DNA from: Sphingomonas sp. BGYR3
Lineage (GTDB): Bacteria; Pseudomonadota; Alphaproteobacteria; Sphingomonadales; Sphingomonadaceae
Reading direction: 5' to 3'
DNA: 64,000 nucleotides
Assembly: GCF_025153455.1 (NCBI RefSeq)
Contig: NZ_JANZNT010000001.1
Coordinates: 2,366,001-2,430,000 of the forward strand
This document shows positions 46,839 to 56,482 of the stretch, piece after piece. The number at the start of each line of letters is the position of its first letter. The first letter of the stretch is position 1. Made by a program: the position numbers and the translations under genes. Under the pieces are notes generated by a model. That model made no database searches. It had not been told where the DNA came from and saw only the letters and a list, made by a program, of their open reading frames with translations.

Positions 46839-47635
46839 TCAGTCATCAGAAGGGACAATGGGATGCACCCATCTAATAGGCCCATCGGGCTTATAGTCTG
46901 ACGGCGGCACTTCTTGTCGTATATCTATTATTTCATCTCGAACTATTATTCCATCCAGACTTTCAGCTAAATTGGCTAATTTCAACTTAAAACTAGTGAG
47001 TTCTTCACCATTATCACGTCTGTGTTTGATGTGTAAAAGATACGAAGCACAGTCAGCTGCCGCGCCATAAATAGAGTATTTGGTGCTATATAGAACCTCA
47101 CCAAGGTTCGTGTTATCAAGTGAAGAGAGGCTGGCACCTGTGCAAGCCCTCACCCAATCATTGTTCTTTATCAATCCTGCAAAAGATTGATCTTGCATTT
47201 TCCAATTTCTGCTGAGCTCCATAATTGGCCAAATAAACTCTTTTGGTCTATCGCTCTGAATACAAAATAATAGACTAAGATAGCAAAGTGAAACTACTAA
47301 ATTTTCATCTTTTGATTCGCCTATGTGACGATTTTCTCTGTAACCAATTCGGTAAATTTCGCATTTCAGTTCATTTAAAAGGTCTGAGACCATTTGGAAA
47401 AATCAATGCGTTGTTGATCTGATCCTTCTTGAAAGAGATTCATCGCGTGAATCTCAGGAGCCATTTGCATTGTATTATCTGGTATTTCTAATATGCGATA
47501 AAGGGAACCGTAGAATTTGTTTCGGAATGTAAGATGATTGGAAGGATCGATTAAGACTGCAGTTAGTGCGGTAGTTTTACTTGCCGGAGCGTCTTTTGGA
47601 TGAGCCAAGCGCTCATCCATATACATCAATTTCAT
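46839..47635 (-). pseudogene. DUF3800-like gene split by a frameshift
   Basis: The first frame (86 aa, 47375-47635) begins KLMYMDERLAHP and has PEIHAMNLFQ, matching the acidic DE and E-H positions of the RNase H-like DUF3800 family. It runs out at 47375. A second frame (184 aa, 46839-47393) carries the rest, including AAADCASYLLHIKHRRD, which resembles the C-terminal aspartate helix. Adding one base to the five-A run at 47398-47402 (five T on the coding strand) joins them as QRIDFFQMVSDLL and gives about 265 aa, the usual family size. A frameshift mutation, sequencing error or programmed slippage are all possible. Confidence 0.65.
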
Positions 47636-47815
47636 ATTTGTGATCCGTCAGCGAAAACCAGGTTCATGTTCAGCATCCCCAGCTGTAGCCTAAATCTGAA
47701 AACGTGATCGAGTTTTTGATTTCGATTGCGTAAAAAGGCTGTTACATTCGCTTGGTCCAAAGGACGCGGCCGCCTCACCTCTAAGTGCTGATTTTACTTG
47801 GTTTTCTTCGAGCCA

Positions 47816-47840
47816 GTTCGATCCCTGCAACCGGCACCAT
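47816..47840. repeat. attR direct repeat
   Basis: Second copy of the 25-bp tRNA-Thr 3' end (see 40614-40638). It lies 15 bp from the stop codon of the Sel1/SPOR gene, so the empty chromosome would have had tRNA-Thr almost touching that gene. The 47636-47815 stretch just inside it shows no gene. Confidence 0.92.
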
Positions 47841-47855
47841 ATCCGGCATCACATC

Positions 47856-48836
47856 CTATTTCGGAACGGGGACGCAGGGGCTGACGCGGGCGCATCCTGA
47901 TTTTGCGTCCGCCTGACTGGCAAAGGGGCCGACGATCAGCCGGGTCAGCTTGCCTACGCGGACGAAACTTGGCTGGCGGCCCGGAAAGCGGCCCTGAACC
48001 TGTGTCCATAGTCGCCGTGCATTGCCCGGATCGCCGAATGCGCCAAGCTGAACCCGCCAGCCGCCGTCGCGGATCGCAGGCGCCGCCACCCTTACGGGCT
48101 TTGGCGCGGGCGGGGTTGCGGGGGCGGGGCGGTCGACCACCATCGGCTTTGGCTGAAAGCGCGGATCGGACGGCAGGTCCGCGGGATTGGCCGTCGCTGT
48201 CACCGGCGCATCGGGCGTGGGTGCGCGGCCGGCGATGATCGGCACGGCGGCTGTCGTTGCGGGCGCTGCTGCTGCCTGCCGTTCATAGTCGCTGGCCAGC
48301 TGGGCGCCGCGTTGCCGGTCGGGCAGCGCGATATAGCGGTCGATCTGTTCAAGGGTCTGGGTCGCCTGCGTGATCCCCTGCGCCGAGGCGCGGGTGAGCA
48401 GGGCAAAGGCGCGGGCATGATCGCGCGTCGTCACGTCGCCGTTGAAGTACAGCGTGCCCAGGACATATTGCGCGCGCGGCTCGCCCCGGGCGGCCGACGC
48501 CTCTAGCCAGCGGACGGCATCGCGCTTCTTGCCGTTCTGAAATAGCGCCAGTCCGTAAAAGTCGCTTGCCTGCACATGGTTCTGAAGCGCGGCGCGGCGA
48601 TACCATTCCTCCGCCTGAACCAGGTCCTGCGGGACGCCCCGGCCCAGGCGATAGGCCTGACCCAGATTGAACTGTGCATCGGCATCGCCGCGTTCGGCAT
48701 CGGCCCGCCATTCGCCGACAGCGGCGGCATAATCGCCGCGTGCCCACGCCTCCAGCCCCGCCTTGACGTCAGCAAGCGCGGGACTGCCGATTCCCGCCGT
48801 CAGCAGCGTGGCTGCCATCAAAAACTTCGCGTTCAT
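47856..48836 (-). CDS. Sel1-repeat and SPOR-domain protein, exported
   Basis: 326 aa from ATG 48836 with a signal peptide (KFLMAATLLTAGIGSPALA). Four Sel1/TPR-like repeats follow (for example DADAQFNLGQAYRLGRGVPQ and EPRAQYVLGTLYFNGDV), then a Pro/Ala linker and a C-terminal SPOR domain (GGWRVQLGAFGDPGNARRLW and RLIVGPFASQADA). SPOR domains bind denuded peptidoglycan at division sites. The longer frame upstream of this ATG lacks signal features. It is divergent from parA. Confidence 0.88.
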   Translation of the reverse strand: MNAKFLMAATLLTAGIGSPALADVKAGLEAWARGDYAAAVGEWRADAERGDADAQFNLGQAYRLGRGVPQDLVQAEEWYRRAALQNHVQASDFYGLALFQNGKKRDAVRWLEASAARGEPRAQYVLGTLYFNGDVTTRDHARAFALLTRASAQGITQATQTLEQIDRYIALPDRQRGAQLASDYERQAAAAPATTAAVPIIAGRAPTPDAPVTATANPADLPSDPRFQPKPMVVDRPAPATPPAPKPVRVAAPAIRDGGWRVQLGAFGDPGNARRLWTQVQGRFPGRQPSFVRVGKLTRLIVGPFASQADAKSGCARVSPCVPVPK

Positions 48837-49009
48837 GCGCCCAGTCCGCCCGTTTCCAGTCAAAGGATAATGCGGCTTAACCATGAATGGCAAAGCAATC
48901 CTAAACGCCCGGGGCGTGGCATCCATGGTCGCCGACAGGGCCGTTTACCAATTCTTATCATCCCGCATGGCATCTGGAACGCTGTAGCAGCGGGAATTCA
49001 GGGGATTTC

Positions 49010-49720
49010 ATGCGCGTTCTGGCGATGGCATCGCAAAAGGGAGGATCGGGCAAGACCACCTTGTCCGGTCATCTGGCCGTGCAGGCACAGCTTGCAGGGG
49101 CCGGGCCCGTTGTTCTGATCGACATCGATCCGCAAGGGTCGCTGGCGGATTGGTGGAACGAACGCGAGGCGGAGTTTCCCGCCTTTGCGCAGACCACCGT
49201 GGCGCGGCTGGCCGCCGATCTTGAGGTTCTGCGTCAGCAGGGTTTCAAGCTGGCCGTCATCGACACGCCGCCCGCCATCACCATGGCGATCCAGAGCGTG
49301 ATCCAGGTCGCCGAACTGATCGTCATCCCGACCCGCCCCAGCCCGCACGACCTGCGCGCCGTGGGTGCGACCGTCGATCTGTGCGACCGCGCGGGCAAGC
49401 CGCTGATCTTCGTCGTCAACGCCGCCACGCCAAAGGCGCGGATCACCAGCGAAGCGGCTGTCGCGCTGTCCCAGCACGGCACCGTCGCGCCGATCACGCT
49501 GCACCACCGCACCGATTTCGCGTCGTCGATGATCGATGGCCGCACCGTGATGGAAATGGACCCGCACGGCAAATCTTCCTCGGAAGTGCAGGCCCTGTGG
49601 AGCTATATCCATGACCGGCTGGAAAAGAATTTCCGCCGCACCGTCTTTGCCGCACCGACCGCCGGTCATGCGTTCAACGCGGCCCGCCAGGGCGGCTTTG
49701 GCCGCCGGGTCGTGAGCTGA
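49010..49720 (+). CDS. ParA/MinD-family ATPase
   Basis: 236 aa. Deviant Walker A MASQKGGSGKTTLSGHLAV with the signature first lysine, IDIDPQGSLADWW, and VIDTPPAI for Walker B. No ParB is adjacent; instead a small protein with a ribbon-helix-helix-like end follows after 4 bp. This chromosomal orphan ParA may position an envelope or polysaccharide machine rather than DNA. A GGGGATTTC precedes the ATG. Confidence 0.92.
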   Translation: MRVLAMASQKGGSGKTTLSGHLAVQAQLAGAGPVVLIDIDPQGSLADWWNEREAEFPAFAQTTVARLAADLEVLRQQGFKLAVIDTPPAITMAIQSVIQVAELIVIPTRPSPHDLRAVGATVDLCDRAGKPLIFVVNAATPKARITSEAAVALSQHGTVAPITLHHRTDFASSMIDGRTVMEMDPHGKSSSEVQALWSYIHDRLEKNFRRTVFAAPTAGHAFNAARQGGFGRRVVS

Positions 49721-49724
49721 GGCA

Positions 49725-50273
49725 ATGGCGATGTTTGGAACCGTCAAGCCCGCCGCCTCGCTCTCCTCCGGCCTGCTGGCGCGAAAGGGTCAGGCAAAGC
49801 CTGCCATGCGGCCGCAGGGCTATGTCGGCGGTTATCCCGCCGCCGAAGCGCCGATCGAGGATCTGGGCTGGAACGACATGGGCGAGGGCGTTCAGCCCCG
49901 CGCCGTGACCGCAGCCGTGCCGGAAGTGGTCCGCCAGCGAGAGGCGCTGGCCGCCGAACTGGCACAGCCGGTGCCGGCCGATATCGTTGCCGAAGCGCCC
50001 GCCGAGCCGGCCGCGCCGGCAGAGGCAGCGCCGCTGCGCCCGGTGTCGGTGAAAACCGCCGAACGGCTGCGCCGGGAAACCCGGCACAAGGGCCGCAAGG
50101 CCGCGTTCACGCTGCGGCTGGACGAGGAACGGCACCTGAAGCTGCGCCTGGCCAGTGCGCTGCACCGCGCATCGGCGCAGCAGCTGGTGACCGAGGCACT
50201 GGATCAATTTCTGAACGCCATTCCCGAAGTGGAGACGCTGGTCGCCCAGCTTCCCGCGGGCAAGGGCCGCTGA
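49725..50273 (+). CDS. Protein with C-terminal ribbon-helix-helix-like domain, likely ParA partner
   Basis: 182 aa. The N-terminal 110 residues are Ala/Pro-rich and probably flexible. The C-terminal 60 residues (AAFTLRLDEERHLKLRLASA, then ASAQQLVTEALDQFL) have the strand-helix-helix pattern of RHH proteins. Immediate position after the ParA ATPase suggests the regulator or adaptor role that ParG-type proteins play. This is inference from context. Confidence 0.75.
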   Translation: MAMFGTVKPAASLSSGLLARKGQAKPAMRPQGYVGGYPAAEAPIEDLGWNDMGEGVQPRAVTAAVPEVVRQREALAAELAQPVPADIVAEAPAEPAAPAEAAPLRPVSVKTAERLRRETRHKGRKAAFTLRLDEERHLKLRLASALHRASAQQLVTEALDQFLNAIPEVETLVAQLPAGKGR

Positions 50274-50287
50274 AAATGGGGGGAATC

Positions 50288-51616
50288 ATGAACGGCCGGA
50301 CCTTTGCCACGCTGAGCGCGTCGGTGCTGATCCTGGGCACGGCGATGGTCGGTTGTTCGACCCAGCCGATGGGCATTGCGACCGCCAGCTCGGTCGCCCT
50401 GTCCCCCGACGCCAAAAAGGCCGTGCGGATTGCCGCCAACGCCGAACGGGCGTTGCTGGCGCGCAAGCATGGTACGGCGATTGCGCAGGCGGAAAATGCC
50501 GTGGCGCTGGCCCCGGACAATGCCGCCTATCGTTCGCTGCTTGCCCGCGCCTATCTGGCGGCGGGCCGGTTCGATTCGGCGGCTCAGGCATTTTCGGACG
50601 CGCTGGTACTGGATCCCGCCAATGGCCGGTCCGCGCTGAACCTGGCGCTGGCGCAGACCGCGCTTGGCCAGTGGGCCGAAGCGCGCGACACCCTGAAAAC
50701 CTATGAAGCGCAGATCGGCGCGACCGATCGCGGCCTGGCGCTGGCGCTGGCCGGGGATCCGGAAGGCGGCGTTGCGGTGCTGGCGGTTGCCGCGCGCGAG
50801 CCGACGGCGGATGCCGTGACGCGGCAGAACTTTGCCCTGGTCCTTGCCCTGTCGGGCCGCTGGCGCGAGGCACAGGCGGTCGCTGCAGTCGACCTGGCCC
50901 CGGCCGAGGTTGAAAAGCGGCTGATCGAATGGGCGGCCTTTGCCCGTCCGGCCACCGCCTCTGATCAGGTTGCAGCGCTGCTGGGCGTGGTGCCGGTCGA
51001 GGATCCGGGTCAGCCCGTTCATCTGGCGCTGAACGCTGCGCCATCGGTGGCCGATGCGACGGCCGAAACGCCGCCGCCCGCACCCGAAGCCCCGGCCGTC
51101 GAACCCGTAGCGGAAGTGGCGGAACCGCCGGTTGCCGTCGCGCCTGTCGCTGACCTCAGCATGACGCAGGGCGTCGGCCCGTCGATCAGTTTTGCACCGC
51201 GCGCCGAAATCGTGCAGCCGCTGCCGGTCCGCACCATCGCGGCCAAGCGGCCCAGCTTTATGCGGATGGATCGTCCGGCCCCGGTCGCGGGCAAGGCCAA
51301 GCCCCATGCAGCGCCCGCGCGCGGCGAATTTTTCGTTCAGCTTGGCGCGTTCGAAAACGATGCCGTTGCCAAGGATTCGTGGAATCGGCTGACCAAGCGG
51401 GTCGGCGCGCTGAAGGGCATGACGCCATCCGGCATGACCGCGACGGTCAACGGGGTCAGCTATTATCGTCTGTCCATCGGGGGCTTTGCACGGCCTGACG
51501 CCGATCGCTTGTGCCGTGACGTGAAGCGTTCAGGCGGCACGTGTTTCGTGCGTTCGGGCGCTGGCGACAAGCTGGCGACATGGTTCCGAAGCGGCGTGCG
51601 CGCTGCTTCAAAGTAA
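50288..51616 (+). CDS. TPR/SPOR-domain lipoprotein
   Basis: 442 aa. I chose ATG 50288 (MNGRTFATLSASVLILGTA) over ATG 50276 because GGGGGGA lies just before it. A lipobox follows (TAMVGCSTQ), TPR repeats cover about residues 45-200, then a Pro/Ala/Val linker, and the C-terminal SPOR domain starts GEFFVQLGAFENDAVAKDSW. It is followed by a terminator. With the Sel1/SPOR protein it brackets the ParA pair. Confidence 0.88.
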   Translation: MNGRTFATLSASVLILGTAMVGCSTQPMGIATASSVALSPDAKKAVRIAANAERALLARKHGTAIAQAENAVALAPDNAAYRSLLARAYLAAGRFDSAAQAFSDALVLDPANGRSALNLALAQTALGQWAEARDTLKTYEAQIGATDRGLALALAGDPEGGVAVLAVAAREPTADAVTRQNFALVLALSGRWREAQAVAAVDLAPAEVEKRLIEWAAFARPATASDQVAALLGVVPVEDPGQPVHLALNAAPSVADATAETPPPAPEAPAVEPVAEVAEPPVAVAPVADLSMTQGVGPSISFAPRAEIVQPLPVRTIAAKRPSFMRMDRPAPVAGKAKPHAAPARGEFFVQLGAFENDAVAKDSWNRLTKRVGALKGMTPSGMTATVNGVSYYRLSIGGFARPDADRLCRDVKRSGGTCFVRSGAGDKLATWFRSGVRAASK

Positions 51617-51650
51617 TTCCGGTTCATCCGGGATAACAGAGCGAACTCAG

Positions 51651-51686
51651 GCGGCGTCGATCCACGCGATCGGCGCCGCTCCTTTT
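51651..51686 (+). terminator. Terminator after the TPR/SPOR gene
   Basis: Stem of 11 pairs (51651-51661 with 51669-51679, one G-T) and a 7-base loop, followed by TCC and TTTT. It sits in the gap between two convergent genes, just inside the end of the pyrC-like gene. Confidence 0.7.
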
Positions 51687-52893
51687 ATGGATCGGCCAGG
51701 ACGCCGCCCTTCATCACGCCAAGCACGCGGCCCTGAACCGGCAGTCCGTCGAACGGGGTATTGCCCGCCTTTGCCCGCATGGTGTCCGCGCTGATCTGCC
51801 ACGGCGCGCCTTCGTCCACGAGGATCAGGTCGGCCGGTGCCCCGATGGCCAGCGTGCCCGTGTCCAGGCCCAGGATGCGGGCAGGGTTGCGTGCGAGCAT
51901 CGCGAACAGGCGCGGCAGGTCAATGACGCCATCGCGCACCAGGCCAAGCCCCAGCGCCAGCAGCGTTTCCGCCCCCGCCGAACCGGGTGCCGAATCGGCA
52001 AAGGGCAGGCGCTTTGCCTCTGGCCCGCGGGGGTCATGACCGCTGGTCAGCACATCGATGGTGCCGTCGCGCACCGCCTCGATCGCTGCGCGGCGGTCCT
52101 GTTCGGCGCGAAGCGGCGGGGACAGATGGGCAAAGGTGCGGTAATCTGACACCGCAATATCGGACAGGAACAGGTGCGCCGGCGTGATGCCGCAGGTGAC
52201 GCGCACCCCCCGCGCCTTTGCCGCGCGGATAAGGTCGAACGCCTGTGCGGTCGTCACCTGACGGAAATGCAGGCGCGCGCCGGTATCCTCGGCCAGCATC
52301 AGGTCGCGGGCCACGGCCAGCGCCTCGGCACAGGCGGGTGCGGCGGGCAGGCCAAGGCGCGTCGCCGTTTCGCCCGCCGTTGCCACCGCATCGCCGGTCA
52401 GGCCGCCATCCTCCGCATGGGCGATGACCGTCAGGCCAAGGTCGGCGGCATAGGCCAGCACCTTTCGCATGACGCCCGCATCCGCGATCCAGTGCCGCCC
52501 GGTGGCGACGGCGCGCGCGCCCGCTTCGGCCAGGATCGCCATTTCGGACAGGTCGCGGCCCGCCAGGCCCTGGGTCGCGGCGGCGATGGGGTGAACCCAC
52601 AATTCCGGCTTGCCCATCGCTGCCGCGCGCTGGACGATGCCGGGATCGTCCAGCACCGGCGACTGATCAGGCATCAATGCGACGCGGACGATGCCGCCCG
52701 CGCGAAACGCCGCCTTGTCGATGGCAAACGCGCCAAGATCGACGATGGCGGGGGCAAGCAGCTTGCCCGCCGCATCGATCTGCGTTTCGGCCGGACCCTG
52801 CCGGGCGATCAGATCGCCGCCGACATAGAGGTTGCCGGTTGAAACCCCGCTATCGGGGCAGACCAGCGTCGCGCCGGTAAAGACCGTGCTCAT
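51685..52893 (-). CDS. Dihydroorotase-like protein, probably inactive (PyrC' type)
   Basis: 402 aa from ATG 52893. It is an amidohydrolase fold of the dihydroorotase family, but the metal-binding HxH after the first strand is missing ([19 protein letters not shown] instead of a DxHxHLREPG-like segment). The late DHAPH segment reads SGHDPRG, losing the catalytic Asp. It overlaps pyrB by 4 bp. In Pseudomonas, inactive PyrC' subunits are required for ATCase assembly, and that role is the best inference. A working dihydroorotase must be elsewhere. Confidence 0.88.
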   Translation of the reverse strand: MSTVFTGATLVCPDSGVSTGNLYVGGDLIARQGPAETQIDAAGKLLAPAIVDLGAFAIDKAAFRAGGIVRVALMPDQSPVLDDPGIVQRAAAMGKPELWVHPIAAATQGLAGRDLSEMAILAEAGARAVATGRHWIADAGVMRKVLAYAADLGLTVIAHAEDGGLTGDAVATAGETATRLGLPAAPACAEALAVARDLMLAEDTGARLHFRQVTTAQAFDLIRAAKARGVRVTCGITPAHLFLSDIAVSDYRTFAHLSPPLRAEQDRRAAIEAVRDGTIDVLTSGHDPRGPEAKRLPFADSAPGSAGAETLLALGLGLVRDGVIDLPRLFAMLARNPARILGLDTGTLAIGAPADLILVDEGAPWQISADTMRAKAGNTPFDGLPVQGRVLGVMKGGVLADP

Positions 52894-53879
52894 GCCCAGC
52901 CCTCCACGCCGCGCTGGCGACGGGTCAGGACATCCAGGCATGCCATGCGCACCGCCACCCCCATCTCCACCTGTTCGGTAATGGCCGACCGCGCCTTGTC
53001 GTCGGCGACCACGCTGTCGATTTCGACCCCCCGGTTCATCGGGCCGGGGTGCATTACGAGCGCATCCGGCGCGGCCAGCGCCAGCCGCTGCGGCGTCAGG
53101 CCATAGCGATGGTGAAATTCGCGCGTGGACGGAATGAACCCGCCGTTCATCCGCTCGTTCTGAAGGCGCAGCATCATCACCACGTCGGCACCCGCCAGCG
53201 CCGCATCGAAATCGCTGAAGGGCGTGACGCCCATCCGTTCGATCCCGTCGGGCATCAGTGTGGCGGGGGCGACGACCCGCACCTCGGACGCCAGCGCGGT
53301 CAGCAGCAGGATGTTCGACCGCGCGACCCGGCTGTGGCGGATATCGCCGCAGATGACGACGCGCTGATGCGCGATGCTGCCCCGGCGGCGGCGGATGGTC
53401 AGTGCGTCGAGCAGCGCCTGGGTCGGATGTTCGTGCCAGCCATCGCCGGCATTCAGCACGGGGCAATCCACCTTGTCCGCGATCAGTTGCACCGCGCCGG
53501 AGCTGCCATGCCGGATGACGATGACATCGGCGCGCATCGCGTTCAGCGTCATCGCCGTATCGATCAGCGTTTCGCCCTTTTTCACGCTGGATTGGGCGGC
53601 GTGCATGTTGACCACATCGGCGCCGAGCCGCTTTCCGGCGATTTCAAAGGACAGGAGCGTGCGCGTCGAATTTTCGAAAAACGCGTTGATCTGGGTAATC
53701 CCCTCCAGCCGCCGGTCGGATGGCGCGCGCGTCCGGTTCGCCTCCACCCATTGTTCCGCCTCGTCCAGCAGGAACAGGATTTCGTGCGGCTGCAACCCGT
53801 CGATGCCGGTCAGGTGCCGGTGCGGAAAGGCGAGCCGCCCGGGCAGTTGCGCGGCGGGGCTGTGATCGATGGCTGGCAT
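52890..53879 (-). CDS. pyrB: Aspartate carbamoyltransferase catalytic subunit
   Basis: Second step of pyrimidine synthesis, 329 aa. The carbamoyl-phosphate site is [12 protein letters not shown] (STRT at 71-74), with [29 protein letters not shown], and [13 protein letters not shown]. The N-terminus is extended by about 15 residues relative to short forms. It is coupled to the PyrC'-like gene, and no pyrI was seen. Confidence 0.97.
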   Translation of the reverse strand: MPAIDHSPAAQLPGRLAFPHRHLTGIDGLQPHEILFLLDEAEQWVEANRTRAPSDRRLEGITQINAFFENSTRTLLSFEIAGKRLGADVVNMHAAQSSVKKGETLIDTAMTLNAMRADVIVIRHGSSGAVQLIADKVDCPVLNAGDGWHEHPTQALLDALTIRRRRGSIAHQRVVICGDIRHSRVARSNILLLTALASEVRVVAPATLMPDGIERMGVTPFSDFDAALAGADVVMMLRLQNERMNGGFIPSTREFHHRYGLTPQRLALAAPDALVMHPGPMNRGVEIDSVVADDKARSAITEQVEMGVAVRMACLDVLTRRQRGVEGWA

Positions 53880-53936
53880 TAAAGCGATCGCCTAAACCGG
53901 GTGCGGCGGGGGTGCAAGCCGCTGCGGCCTTCGCCT

Positions 53937-54779
53937 TCAGGAAAACGCCCAGCGCAGCGTGCGGGCAATGCCGGTAGTGCCCGCGCGCACCAGCGGCCGC
54001 GCAAACATGGGGGTGTTCAGCCCGTGCATCCGCTGCGCCCATCCGGGCAACAGGTCGATCCCGGCCTGCATGGTCAGCGCCTGAACCGGCTGGGCCGCGG
54101 CGGACGGCGCACGCTGTGCCAGCAGCAGGCGGAGCACTTCGCGGGTTCGGTCGTCCACCCGCAATTCGGGGCGATAGCTGGCGATCAGCCGTTCGGCCTC
54201 CGCACGGCTTTCCGGCACGGGATCGGCACCCAGCGCCCGCCCCATCCGCGCCATTTCGGCGAAATACCGGTCCTGATCCGCGCGCCGCATTCCGGGTTCG
54301 CCATAGCGGATCCAGCCGTCGAGAAAGCTGGTCGTTTCCGTGACATGGACCCAGGCGAGCAGGTGCGGATCGTCCGCGCGATAGGGCGTGCCGTCGGGCA
54401 GGGTGCCGCCAACCGCCGCATGGATCCGGCGGACCCGGTCGATCACTGCCTCTGCCGCACCGCGATCGCCATAGGTGGTCTGCGCGATGAAGCGGGCGGT
54501 GCGGCGCAGGCGGCCGTGCATGTCGGTGCGGAAATTGGAATGATCCCACACGCCCGCCAGCACGCGGGGGTGCAACATCTGCATCATCAGCGACGCGACG
54601 CCGCCCGCCAGCATCGACACGACATCGCCATGCACCCGCCATGTCACGTCATCGGGCGTGAACAGCGCATTGTCGCTGCGCTGAACCGGCGATTCGCCCC
54701 GTGCGGTATCGTTGAACATCGCCCGCACCTCGCGGATGATCGCACGGCGGACCGGGGTGGCAAGGGAGGGTGCGGCCAT
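53937..54779 (-). CDS. DUF2236 (oxygenase MpaB-like) family protein
   Basis: 280 aa. Family motifs: MLAGGVASLMMQMLHPRVLAGV near residue 60, RTARFIAQTTYGDRGAAE, DDPHLLAWVHVTETTSFLDGW. The family includes MpaB and latex-clearing oxygenases with a haem-like site; the His of HP and HVTE segments are candidates for ligands. The substrate is unknown. The stop is near an Ala/Arg-rich gap before pyrB. Confidence 0.88.
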   Translation of the reverse strand: MAAPSLATPVRRAIIREVRAMFNDTARGESPVQRSDNALFTPDDVTWRVHGDVVSMLAGGVASLMMQMLHPRVLAGVWDHSNFRTDMHGRLRRTARFIAQTTYGDRGAAEAVIDRVRRIHAAVGGTLPDGTPYRADDPHLLAWVHVTETTSFLDGWIRYGEPGMRRADQDRYFAEMARMGRALGADPVPESRAEAERLIASYRPELRVDDRTREVLRLLLAQRAPSAAAQPVQALTMQAGIDLLPGWAQRMHGLNTPMFARPLVRAGTTGIARTLRWAFS

Positions 54780-54803
54780 GGCCCGAAGATAGGGTGCGCG
54801 CTG

Positions 54804-55271
54804 CTATCCCGCCAGCGCCAGCGCGTCGATCGCCCCTTGCAGGATCAGGGCGGCCGCATGGTTATCGATGCGTTCGGCGCGCTTGGCCCGGCTGAGGTCC
54901 TGTTCGATCATCGCGCGCTCTGCCGCCACCGTGGACCAGCGTTCGTCCCACAAGAGGATGGGCAGGCGCAGATCGGTCAGGTTGCGGGCAAAGGCGCGCA
55001 CCGATTGCGTGCGCGGGCTGTCCGTACCGTCCATGTTCAGCGGCAGGCCGATGACGATCCCCTTGACCGCCTGTCGCTGCATCAGCGCGGCCAGCGCCGC
55101 CCGGTCGGCCATGAACTTGGTCCGGCGGACCAGCTCGGCCGGGCTGGCAAAGCTCCACCCGGCGTCGCACAGCGCGGTGCCGATGGTCTTTGTGCCGACA
55201 TCCAGCCCGATCAGCCGGCCGCCATCCGGCAGTTCGGCTGCGAAATCGGCGGCGGCGGAATGGACGTTCAT
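54804..55271 (-). CDS. ruvX: Putative pre-16S rRNA nuclease / Holliday-junction resolvase-like YqgF
   Basis: 155 aa from ATG 55271, overlapping the upstream stop by 4 bp. The RNase H-like core has [15 protein letters not shown], then [33 protein letters not shown] and [13 protein letters not shown], keeping the acidic residues. The family is implicated in 16S 5' maturation. Confidence 0.94.
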   Translation of the reverse strand: MNVHSAAADFAAELPDGGRLIGLDVGTKTIGTALCDAGWSFASPAELVRRTKFMADRAALAALMQRQAVKGIVIGLPLNMDGTDSPRTQSVRAFARNLTDLRLPILLWDERWSTVAAERAMIEQDLSRAKRAERIDNHAAALILQGAIDALALAG

Positions 55272-56371
55272 CGCGCGAACGCCGCCAGCCGCCGGGCCGC
55301 ATCCGCACGGACATTGCCCCAGAACAGGCTGTAATCGAACACATGGAAATTGTTGCCGGGCAGCACGAACGGCCCGACTTCGGGGGGCTGTCCGATCAAC
55401 AGGAACCCGCGTCCGTCGCAGCGCGCGGGGACCTGGCCCGGCTGCAGCGACGCATCGCTCATGTCCTTGGTCGGGAACAGGGTGCCCAGATTGGCACCGG
55501 CCGGCGCCGCGCTGTTGGGCGTGCCGGTGATCGGGTTGGTACAGATCATCGCCGTGCCCGCGCGCGACGCGCCGGTATAGCCGGGCGTGCGGTCGAACAC
55601 CTCGGTCACCAGCGCGGGGTCCGCCGGCTCGGCAAAGCTTTGCCATGACAGGATGCAGCCCGTTTGATCCGCGCTGGCACATTCGGGCAGGCCAAGCGCG
55701 GGGAGGTCGGCCGTCCGGCTGATCGGCCAGCCAACGGCATAGGCCGCCACGATCCGCGTCGCCAGTGGCTTGCCGGCAACCCGGTCCTTGAGCAGCCGGG
55801 TCAGGTGCAGCGCGCCCTGGCTGTGCCCGGCCAGGATGATCGGGCGGTCGGCGGGTATTTCGGCCAGAAAGCGGTCGAACGCCGCCGCAACGTCGCCATA
55901 GGCCAAGTCCAGCGCCTGGCTGGCCGCGCCCTGATCGGTCAGGAACGCGCCGAACGTCGCCTGGCGGTATCGCGGCGCCCAGATCGCGGCGCTGGCGTTG
56001 AACGCGCTTGCCTGACCCCGCAGGAACAGGGCGGCGCGATCATTCGCCTCCCTGTCGTCCAGCGGCGCATTCCATGCGTTGCGCGACAGGTAGGAGGTCG
56101 GGTGGATATAGAACATCGCCGCGCCGGGCGCCTTGCCGACCGACTGGCCTGCGGGCACCCACAGTGCGGGATTGCCGGGCAGATCGGGCCTGGCGATCCA
56201 CATCTTTGCATCGGCATAGCGTTCCGGCCCCATCGCCCCCTGCATCGAAAAGGGCGCGGACGGCACCATTGCGGCGCGCATCAGCTGAACGCCCCAGATG
56301 CGATAAGCGAACGCGCCACCGATGGTCAGCACGATAAGAACGGCAATGACATAGAGGAACTTGCGGGCCAC
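55268..56371 (-). CDS. DUF3089 alpha/beta-hydrolase, membrane-anchored
   Basis: 367 aa. An N-terminal signal anchor ([19 protein letters not shown]) and then a hydrolase domain: [47 protein letters not shown] with the nucleophile Ser in GHSQG, and a late [11 protein letters not shown] with a candidate His. DUF3089 proteins are uncharacterised lipase-like enzymes. It is coupled to ruvX. Confidence 0.87.
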   Translation of the reverse strand: MARKFLYVIAVLIVLTIGGAFAYRIWGVQLMRAAMVPSAPFSMQGAMGPERYADAKMWIARPDLPGNPALWVPAGQSVGKAPGAAMFYIHPTSYLSRNAWNAPLDDREANDRAALFLRGQASAFNASAAIWAPRYRQATFGAFLTDQGAASQALDLAYGDVAAAFDRFLAEIPADRPIILAGHSQGALHLTRLLKDRVAGKPLATRIVAAYAVGWPISRTADLPALGLPECASADQTGCILSWQSFAEPADPALVTEVFDRTPGYTGASRAGTAMICTNPITGTPNSAAPAGANLGTLFPTKDMSDASLQPGQVPARCDGRGFLLIGQPPEVGPFVLPGNNFHVFDYSLFWGNVRADAARRLAAFAR

Positions 56372-56482
56372 GCGGCACCCTCCTTAGGCTTGGGCATCGT
56401 TCATGCTCCGGCGCGAGTCGAGGCCATGGGTGGGGGTTTGGGCGGCGCGTTGCAAGCCCGCCCTTGGGTGAGGGGGTAGTGC

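Larger units (their letters stand above)
40614..47840. mobile_element. Integrative element in tRNA-Thr, 7.2 kb
   Basis: Bounded by a 25-bp direct repeat of the tRNA-Thr 3' end. The integrase gene starts 93 bp inside the left end and points inward, as usual for tRNA-targeting islands. Contents: integrase, four unrecognised co-directional genes, a large non-coding AT-rich/ATCC-rich region, a broken MltR-like gene, a serine recombinase with a res-like array, and a broken DUF3800-like gene. GC content falls well below that of the flanks, mainly after 44.6 kb. No conjugation, capsid or recognised replication gene was found, so it looks like a small, partly decayed island that may depend on a helper. 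Confidence 0.9.

Noticed and set aside
46667..46876. 69-residue plus-strand open frame between the res-like array and the DUF3800-like gene
   Set aside because: No homology-like pattern and a weak start context; it overlaps the end of the DUF3800-like gene.
49010..49720. ParA gene as part of the mobile element
   Set aside because: It lies outside attR, next to core-type SPOR genes, with base composition like the chromosome.
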